Shown here piece after piece: positions 58,493-64,000 of a stretch of 64,000 nucleotides of DNA; position 1 is the first letter of the stretch, and every line of letters starts with the position of its first letter. Location: assembly GCF_019802045.1 (NCBI RefSeq), contig NZ_JAHVHU010000014.1, forward strand, positions 1-64,000. Direction: 5' to 3'. This DNA comes from Membranihabitans marinus (GTDB lineage: Bacteria; Bacteroidota; Bacteroidia; Chitinophagales; Saprospiraceae). The notes below the pieces were generated by a model, which worked only from the letters and a program-made list of their open reading frames with translations, was not told the DNA's origin and did no database searches. A program made the position numbers and the translations under genes.

Positions 58493-61339
58493 ATGACATT
58501 ACTAGCCCCAAAATTTAAGTATTTCTTTACCCTGACTATTTGTTATTTATTTTTTCTCGGAATGGGAAATGCCCAGCAAGCTGTTGAACCGGTTGTAAAA
58601 TACCTGTCCGGAAAAGATCGATTTACAGACGTAGAATGGGATTTTTATTGTTCCGATGGCAGAAAAAGTGGCGAATGGTCCAAGATCAAAGTGCCATCCA
58701 ACTGGGAGCTGGAAGGCTTTGGAACATACAACTATGGTCATGATCATAAGCACGATGAGGTGAAATATGGTAAAGAGTACGGTTTGTATAAGCACGAATT
58801 TGATGTCCCTCAAGAGTGGGAAGGCAAGAAGATTAATATAGTATTCGAGGGATCCATGACAGATACCGAAGTACATATCAATGGTCAATTGGCCGGAGAA
58901 ATTCATCAGGGTGCCTTTTATCGGTTTAAATACGACATTAGTAATCTGGTGAATTACGGCGGAGAAAATCTGTTGGAAGTGAAGGTGTCCAAGTTTTCGT
59001 CGAATGAATCGGTGAACGAAGCGGAACGCTATGCGGATTATTGGATCTTTGGGGGGATATTCCGTCCCGTATACCTGGAAGTCCTCCCCGAGTTACATTT
59101 TGAACGGGTAGCTATAAACGCTACCGCTGATGGCAATATGGATATCAATGCGTTCTTAAACAAGAAATCTGCATCGAATCGTATCCGGGTTACGCTGTTG
59201 GATGAATATGGCGCCTTAGTGGATGAGCCGAGATCGTTTGGCTGGACGAGCAGGGCATCTCATCAAACCTTCCAAACAACATACCGTAACATTCATGCCT
59301 GGAATCCGGAGTGGCCTTATTTGTATACATTGCAAATTGATTTGTTGGAACAGGGTCAACCGGTGTATACGCATAAAGAAAAGATCGGTTTCAGAACCGT
59401 GGAGCTCGTGCCGCATGATGGAATTTATGTAAACGGGGAAAAAATTGTGATGAAAGGTGTGGCTCGTCATTCATTCCATCCTCATGCGGGAAGGTGCCTG
59501 AGCGACCAAGACCATATTGAGGATGTTAACCTTATAAAAGATATGAATATGAACGCGGTTCGGATGAGCCACTATCCCCCGGATAAGCGTTTCCTGGATA
59601 TCTGTGATTCAATGGGCCTGTTTGTGTTGGATGAATTGGGTGGGTGGCAGAAAGGGTATGATACGGTGGTGGGACCCAAGTTAATCCAGGAGTTGATCCT
59701 TCATCATGAAAACCACCCGAGCGTGATTATGTGGAATTTTGGTAATGAAGGGGGATGGAAGTTCCCCAGCGAAAAATGGTTCCATGAATATGACTTTCAA
59801 AAAAGACCCATCATCTATCCATGGTTGAGAAGAAATGATACGGATACCCGGCATTATCCATCTTGGAGCACCCTGAAAACCCGGTTAACTGGTGATGATC
59901 AGATCTTTTTCCCTACTGAATTGCAACACGGATTGTACGACGGGGGACATGGTGCCAGTATGGACGATTACTGGGAAGCTTTCAAACGTAGCCCCCAAAA
60001 TGCTGGCGGGATTTTATGGAATTTAAAAGATGAAGCAGTCTGGCGGACCGATTTGAACAATTACGATAGTGATGGGAATCACGGGCCGGATGGTATTTTG
60101 GGACCTAATAATGAAAAAGAAGGCAGTTTTTATACCATTAAGGAGATATGGTCTCCGGTACAAATTAACCCATTTGTCATTTCATCCCGATTCAATGGAA
60201 AATTACATATCCGGAATGAATTTATATACACCAATCTCAAAGACTGCGGATTCTCCTATCGCATCATAAAACATGGGAATCCGCATAAATCGGGAGAGGA
60301 CGTTCTGGCTTCCGGACATATCGCATCCCCAGATATTGCGCCCGGTCATACTGCAGCGATTTCGATTCCGTTGTCCGATCATTTTTTTGATGCTGATGTG
60401 CTGGAATTCAAGGCTGTTGACCCTAAGGATCGAGAGATATATACCTGGCGTTGGCCGGTGAAACGTGCCGAAAACTATATCCCGGGCCTGATTCGGAGTT
60501 TGAACTATGAGAACCATAGTATCAAAACTTCGGTAAATCAAAACATACTGCTGATCGAGGTGGGTGAATTCCATTACCAATTTGATCTGTCAAACGGTCA
60601 ATTACGTAGAGTGAAGAACGAAGAAGGCGAAATTTCTTTTACAGGGGGGCCATCTCCTGTCGGCTATGAAGGGGCATCCAATACTCTTCAGGAAGTCACC
60701 TGGGAAAAACGCAACGATGGTAGTGTGGTCATCAAAGGGAGCTATGAAAAATATCCGGAAGAGTTCGAATGGAGGGTTCATAAGAACGGACTGCTTGATC
60801 TAAAAGCATCGCGTCTGACCCACTCTAAGAAGGATGTCCAGGTGCTGGGATTGTCGTTTAACTATCCCGAGTCCAAAATTAAAAGTCTGCGGTGGATGGG
60901 AGATGGACCGTATCGGGTGTATAAAAATCGGTTAAAAGGTACCACCTTTAATGTGTGGGAGAAAGAATATAATAATACGATAACCGGCTATTCTTTTGAT
61001 TCGCTCGTGTATCCCGAATTCAAAGGGTATCATGCCAACTTATACTGGGCATCGTTCGAAACGGAAGAATCTACTTTTCGTGTGTATTGCAAATCACCAG
61101 AAATATATCTGAAAATGTACAATCCGCCAGCACCCGATGATGCCGGACATGCCCAGGCTTTTTACCCGGAAGGAGATATAGCCTTTTTGCATTACATTTC
61201 GGGGATTGGTACCAAATTTCAGAATACGGGCGAACTGGGACCTGCTGCCCAGCCCAGCCACGTTACCCGTCGGTCGGAAGATGTTTTCAAACCAATGAAC
61301 TTGACTTTTGACTTTCATGCGAACGGTGAAACCGAATAA
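58493..61339 (+). CDS. Glycoside hydrolase family 2 enzyme (beta-galactosidase-like)
   Basis: 948 residues with a signal peptide ending near MGNAQ (about 28). The full GH2 order is present: sugar-binding domain (KVPSNWELEGFGTYNYG, TEVHINGQLAG, YADYWIFGGIFRPVYLEV), Ig domain, TIM barrel (DGIYVNGEKIVMKGVARHSF, MNMNAVRMSHYPPDKRFLD), and a long C-terminal beta domain (WRWPVKRA onward). Catalytic residues are intact: acid/base Glu419 in NHPSVIMWNFGNE and probable nucleophile Glu476 in FFPTELQHG. The family releases beta-linked galactose, glucuronate or other sugars; specificity cannot be read here. It is periplasmic or secreted and ends the glycan-degrading block. Confidence 0.92.
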   Translation: MTLLAPKFKYFFTLTICYLFFLGMGNAQQAVEPVVKYLSGKDRFTDVEWDFYCSDGRKSGEWSKIKVPSNWELEGFGTYNYGHDHKHDEVKYGKEYGLYKHEFDVPQEWEGKKINIVFEGSMTDTEVHINGQLAGEIHQGAFYRFKYDISNLVNYGGENLLEVKVSKFSSNESVNEAERYADYWIFGGIFRPVYLEVLPELHFERVAINATADGNMDINAFLNKKSASNRIRVTLLDEYGALVDEPRSFGWTSRASHQTFQTTYRNIHAWNPEWPYLYTLQIDLLEQGQPVYTHKEKIGFRTVELVPHDGIYVNGEKIVMKGVARHSFHPHAGRCLSDQDHIEDVNLIKDMNMNAVRMSHYPPDKRFLDICDSMGLFVLDELGGWQKGYDTVVGPKLIQELILHHENHPSVIMWNFGNEGGWKFPSEKWFHEYDFQKRPIIYPWLRRNDTDTRHYPSWSTLKTRLTGDDQIFFPTELQHGLYDGGHGASMDDYWEAFKRSPQNAGGILWNLKDEAVWRTDLNNYDSDGNHGPDGILGPNNEKEGSFYTIKEIWSPVQINPFVISSRFNGKLHIRNEFIYTNLKDCGFSYRIIKHGNPHKSGEDVLASGHIASPDIAPGHTAAISIPLSDHFFDADVLEFKAVDPKDREIYTWRWPVKRAENYIPGLIRSLNYENHSIKTSVNQNILLIEVGEFHYQFDLSNGQLRRVKNEEGEISFTGGPSPVGYEGASNTLQEVTWEKRNDGSVVIKGSYEKYPEEFEWRVHKNGLLDLKASRLTHSKKDVQVLGLSFNYPESKIKSLRWMGDGPYRVYKNRLKGTTFNVWEKEYNNTITGYSFDSLVYPEFKGYHANLYWASFETEESTFRVYCKSPEIYLKMYNPPAPDDAGHAQAFYPEGDIAFLHYISGIGTKFQNTGELGPAAQPSHVTRRSEDVFKPMNLTFDFHANGETE

Positions 61340-61486
61340 TACATCTGATTGGTCAGATCTGGCTCATGGGAGTAGAGTATCATCCAACTGGTTAATTTGA
61401 AGAGCGTTTTACTATATTCTGGTGATCAGGATCATAAAAGAAAAGGCTTAGATAAGAGTATAATGACGGAGTGCTTACAATACTTC

Positions 61487-61749
61487 AATCATTTGATTCC
61501 CCCGCCCATAGAATGGCCTATATAAGCCGCCTTTCCCATTCCCAAAGCATCCATAAAGGAACCAATAAAATCTACAGCATGCCCCGATATCTCCTCGATC
61601 CTGAGCCAGACGAAGTAGTGCAAGACCAGGTTGCGGGTTCCTGTTCCATTTGATCGCTTCACGATAGCTGTCTGCGGCTTTGTCAAAATCTCCAAGTAGT
61701 CGGTATAGGTATAGGTATCTGTCCAATTCTCAAATTTTTGCATCACCAC
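61487..61749 (-). pseudogene. Remnant with TPR-like and alpha/beta-hydrolase-like fragments
   Basis: Two overlapping minus-strand frames carry recognisable pieces. One reads LGDFDKAADSYREAIKWNRN then PQPGLALLRLAQ, a TPR pattern seen in LuxR-type regulators. The other reads VDFIGSFMDALGMGKAAYIG then HSMGGG, the nucleophile elbow of alpha/beta hydrolases. The frame changes near 61615. Neither has a proper gene start or end. This is decayed DNA from one or two former genes. Confidence 0.5.
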
Positions 61750-62228
61750 TTAACAGTTTAGTCAGACACGTTTCGAACCCCGAGATCAAAGTATTGGCAC
61801 AGAATCGGATTTTAATTCAAGTTACGGGCATTCTATTAGCTATACAAGCTTTTGTGAAGATGAAAATTTCTTCCGAATTTGACCACTTGGCATGGATATG
61901 CTTGTGCATCCTGGTGTTCACTACGAACGAAGTTTGTAGTGCAAATGGGTTGGTTAATCTTTCTTACGCATCAAGTAAGCCTATGGGTAGGATGTGTTAG
62001 GGCGGGATTGCTGAGACCTGAAGTGAGGTGACATGTTTTTTGTTTTCATGCCCCAGTAAAATCTTCTATTTATTTGATCTTTTAGTTACTAGTGCTTTGT
62101 TTTTTAAGTTAGGTGGAATAATTCTGAAGTTATTTCTGTGGTGGTCAAGGCGTCAAAACGGTGCCATAGCTGGGGTTTACCTTATAGTTATACAAATGAA
62201 ACCTACCCTGATCAATAATATCAAAAAG
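61750..62228. other. Non-coding spacer
   Basis: No credible gene, RNA or repeat is seen; short frames here lack any recognisable motif. Confidence 0.5.
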
Positions 62229-62231
62229 AAC

Positions 62232-62262
62232 AAAAGCAGTCATTCAGTGAATGACTGCTTTT
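62232..62262. terminator. Strong symmetric hairpin, possible bidirectional terminator
   Basis: AAAAGCAGTCATTC and GAATGACTGCTTTT form a perfect 14-bp stem with a 3-nt loop. The A/T ends would give a short U-tract in either direction. No intact gene ends close to it. Confidence 0.6.
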
Positions 62263-62308
62263 GAAGACCTCATGATTATCCGTGTATATCCTGACCTGGA
62301 TTTATTTA

Positions 62309-62556
62309 GCCTGCAAATTCATGGCTTTTGATTTATGTACCTGGCGTTGAATCGTATTTTAGTGGTAGTTAGACAGGAGCTGGATATGAGTAAATATAGT
62401 TTCGGCTCGGATGAGATCAAAGGTCGTCAATCGTCCTTAGTGGAAGGAACCGTGAGCTTTTTCGAACAGCACTTAGGATGTTCTGAAATTTAAGCCAGTG
62501 ATGCACTGCAGATGATGCATCGTAATAGATTACGCGGTGAATAAAGCGGATTGGTT
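62309..62556 (+). repeat. MITE-like intergenic element, copy E
   Basis: It starts CCTGCAAATTCATGGCTTTTG, shares with copy A the ACCTGGCGTTGA and GTTAGACAGG block, then diverges. It ends with the GTGATGCACTGCA ... GGTGAATAAAGCGG block of copies B to D. The central CCAAAATTGGG hairpin is lost. It lies 184 bp upstream of the IS66 first gene. Confidence 0.7.
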
Positions 62557-62740
62557 GATGGTTTTTCGTTTTCATTCATAACTTTTCAGGAACCGACATT
62601 TAAATTAATGCGATCTAGAGAGGAAGACAGCGTGATTTCCCTGGCGTGGGTACTCATATTAACCAATTCAAAAGTATGCACGCAACCAACCCCGTATATG
62701 CTGGAACTTTCGGATCAAATATCTTTGCTTTCAAAAGAAG

Positions 62741-63046
62741 ATGAAATATACCAAATCAGAAAGGAAGCAGCATGTGACACAACAATCGCAAAGCGGCCGA
62801 ACCATTGCCTCATATTGCGAGGGATATGGAATCAATTATCATACTTTCAATAACTGGCGTCGAAAATACAAAAATGCTGAGAGAAAAAAGCAAAAATCGA
62901 GTTTGTCAAGATCCTTTGTAGAAGTAGCTGCCCCCAAGTCTGTCTTGGGTTTGGGGAGAACTAACATATATCTGCCCAATGGAGTTCGACTTCAGTTGGA
63001 CCGGGAATTGGACAGCGAACTATTAAAACTTTTGAGTCATGTTTGA
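62741..63046 (+). CDS. tnpA: IS66 family accessory protein TnpA (Orf1)
   Basis: 101 residues, typical for IS66 Orf1. The N-terminal helix-turn-helix has TIASYCEGYGINYHTFNNWR, followed by a basic stretch. The C-terminal segment is the familiar IYLPNGVRLQLDRELDSELL. It overlaps the next gene by 8 bp (tnpB starts at 63039), as usual in IS66 elements, where translation is coupled. Confidence 0.88.
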   Translation: MKYTKSERKQHVTQQSQSGRTIASYCEGYGINYHTFNNWRRKYKNAERKKQKSSLSRSFVEVAAPKSVLGLGRTNIYLPNGVRLQLDRELDSELLKLLSHV

Positions 63047-63374
63047 GAGTACTCGCCGGTATTATTTGTACAACCGTCCGGTAGACATGCGCAAGAGTTT
63101 TAACACCTTGTGCGGAGTAGTCCGCCATCAGATGGATCTCGAATTGGAAGAGAACGTGGGCTATATTTTCATTAACAAACGGACTACACACATGAAAGTC
63201 TTATTTTGGGAGGGGGACGGGCTGAGCATATACTTTAAGCGGCTGGAACAAGGCACTTTTGAACACCCGGATCAGGGGCCGGATTACCGGATCAGCTATG
63301 AAAAACTCATGTTGATATTGCAGGGTATATCGACTCAAAAAATTGTCCGAAGAAAACGCTATAAGTTAGTATAA
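63039..63374 (+). CDS. tnpB: IS66 family accessory protein TnpB (Orf2)
   Basis: 111 residues with the family signature: YYLYNRPVDMRKSFNTLCGV, GYIFINKRTTHMKVLFWEGD, GLSIYFKRLEQGTFE. Orf2 of IS66 (PF05717) is needed for transposition with TnpA and TnpC. The frame is intact, with a normal length and position. Confidence 0.95.
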   Translation: MFESTRRYYLYNRPVDMRKSFNTLCGVVRHQMDLELEENVGYIFINKRTTHMKVLFWEGDGLSIYFKRLEQGTFEHPDQGPDYRISYEKLMLILQGISTQKIVRRKRYKLV

Positions 63375-63401
63375 TAAGGGGTAAAGTCGTATCTTTAAGA
63401 C

Positions 63402-64000
63402 ATGACTTTAGAAGCGGAAAACAACCAACTTAAAGCCGAAAACCAGGAGCTAAAAAGAGAAATGATATATGTGAGACACGAGCTGAATCAACTCAAACAG
63501 ATGATGTTTGGTAGTCGGTCTGAACGCAGTAAAACCCTCTACTATGACCATGGTCAGATGAAGTTATTTGAAGAAGAAAAACCTGGTGAGAAGCCTGAAG
63601 TCAAGAAGATAAAAGTTCGGTCCCATGACAAAGTCAAAATCAGGAAAAAGCCGAAGCGGGCTATATTTCCGGCAGATCTGCCTAGAGAGGATCAGACTCT
63701 CAATCCCGAAGGAATAGATGAAGACCAGTACCAAAAGATCGGAGAAGATATCACTGAAATTCTGGCTTATAGGCCAGGAGAGATCTATGTCAAACAGATA
63801 ATCCGTCCCCGATGGGTGCCCATAACGAAAGAAGATTCTGACGAGACGGAAAAGGCGGTTTTACAGGAACCTATTCCGCCCAGACTGATTCCCAAAGGCA
63901 TGGTGGATGAAAGTTTGGTCGCCCATATCATAGAAGAGAAATTTCTGCATCACACCCCGGTCTATAGACTGGTTAAAAAATACAAGCAGATCGGAGTGGA
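63402..64000 (+). CDS. tnpC: IS66 family transposase TnpC (3' partial, runs off window)
   Basis: Begins MTLEAENNQLKAENQELKRE at 63402 and is open to the last base (about 199 residues visible). The N-terminal leucine-zipper-like coiled coil, QLKQMMFGSRSERS, then EITEILAYRPGE-like (DITEILAYRPGEIYVKQIIR) and FLHHTPVYRLVKKY match the N-terminal third of IS66 transposases. The DDE catalytic core lies beyond the window. Terminal inverted repeats were not located on the left side. Confidence 0.93.
   Translation, partial: MTLEAENNQLKAENQELKREMIYVRHELNQLKQMMFGSRSERSKTLYYDHGQMKLFEEEKPGEKPEVKKIKVRSHDKVKIRKKPKRAIFPADLPREDQTLNPEGIDEDQYQKIGEDITEILAYRPGEIYVKQIIRPRWVPITKEDSDETEKAVLQEPIPPRLIPKGMVDESLVAHIIEEKFLHHTPVYRLVKKYKQIGV

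Noticed and set aside
61770-61785. GTTCGAA-containing motif resembling a tRNA T-loop
   Set aside because: The flanking bases do not form a 5-bp T-stem and no acceptor or anticodon arm can be drawn around it.
62551-62853. 100-codon ORF upstream of and overlapping tnpA
   Set aside because: It overlaps the recognisable IS66 TnpA in another frame and starts in the MITE-like copy E.

Overview
The window is a stretch of a Bacteroidota chromosome, probably a marine or aquatic, polysaccharide-degrading Saprospiria- or Cytophagia-like bacterium. I base this on three complete SusC/SusD pairs, FecI-type sigma factors and FecR anti-sigma factors next to TonB-dependent receptors with STN domains, Cys-type sulfatases, many SPII lipoproteins, and a giant SprB/HYR-repeat surface protein ending in a type IX secretion (T9SS) sorting domain. 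The species cannot be named from this sequence.

Layout. (1) 1-7092: 3' part of a giant secreted repeat protein with 456-bp tandem repeats, closed by an intrinsic terminator. (2) 7437-14681: a divergent ECF sigma gene, then SusC1, SusD1 and a DUF1735/F5-8C lipoprotein. (3) 14682-15671: decayed DNA with a gene remnant and a MITE-like element. (4) 15672-29089: FecR, SusC2 (with STN), SusD2, a DUF1735 lipoprotein, two tandem DUF4855 proteins and a long sugar-dehydrogenase/PKD/cytochrome c/CBM6 lipoprotein. (5) 29090-29689: intergenic DNA with a MITE-like element. (6) 29690-45891: divergent ECF sigma, FecR, SusC3 (with STN), SusD3, then a tight run of sulfatase, Tat-exported propeller, DUF1961 protein, DUF4962/heparinase II-III lyase and two more sulfatases. 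(7) 45892-46568: decayed intergenic DNA with several repeat pieces. (8) 46569-61339: an esterase, a beta-helix protein, a frameshifted clan GH-A-like glycosidase, a GH2-like protein with an altered catalytic motif, a double alpha/beta hydrolase and a canonical GH2. (9) 61340-64000: remnants, a strong hairpin, another MITE-like element, and the 5' part of an IS66-family insertion sequence running off the window.

How it works together (inference from families). Surface and periplasmic lyases, sulfatases, esterases and glycosidases would cut a sulfated, uronate-containing glycan. The SusD lipoproteins and DUF1735 proteins would bind it, and the SusC channels would import oligosaccharides. The STN domains of SusC2 and SusC3 would signal through FecR to ECF sigma factors. 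SusC1 has no STN domain and no adjacent FecR, while FecR2/SusC2 has no adjacent sigma factor. This suggests that one regulatory locus was split by insertion of the first SusCD module.

The most unusual signal is a family of intergenic elements that sit at the junctions between PUL modules. The best copy has 9-bp terminal inverted repeats and a central hairpin. A 45-bp exact copy of the 3' end of the CBM6 gene also lies at one of these junctions. Together these point to repeat-associated shuffling of polysaccharide-utilisation modules. No rRNA, tRNA or CRISPR array was seen.
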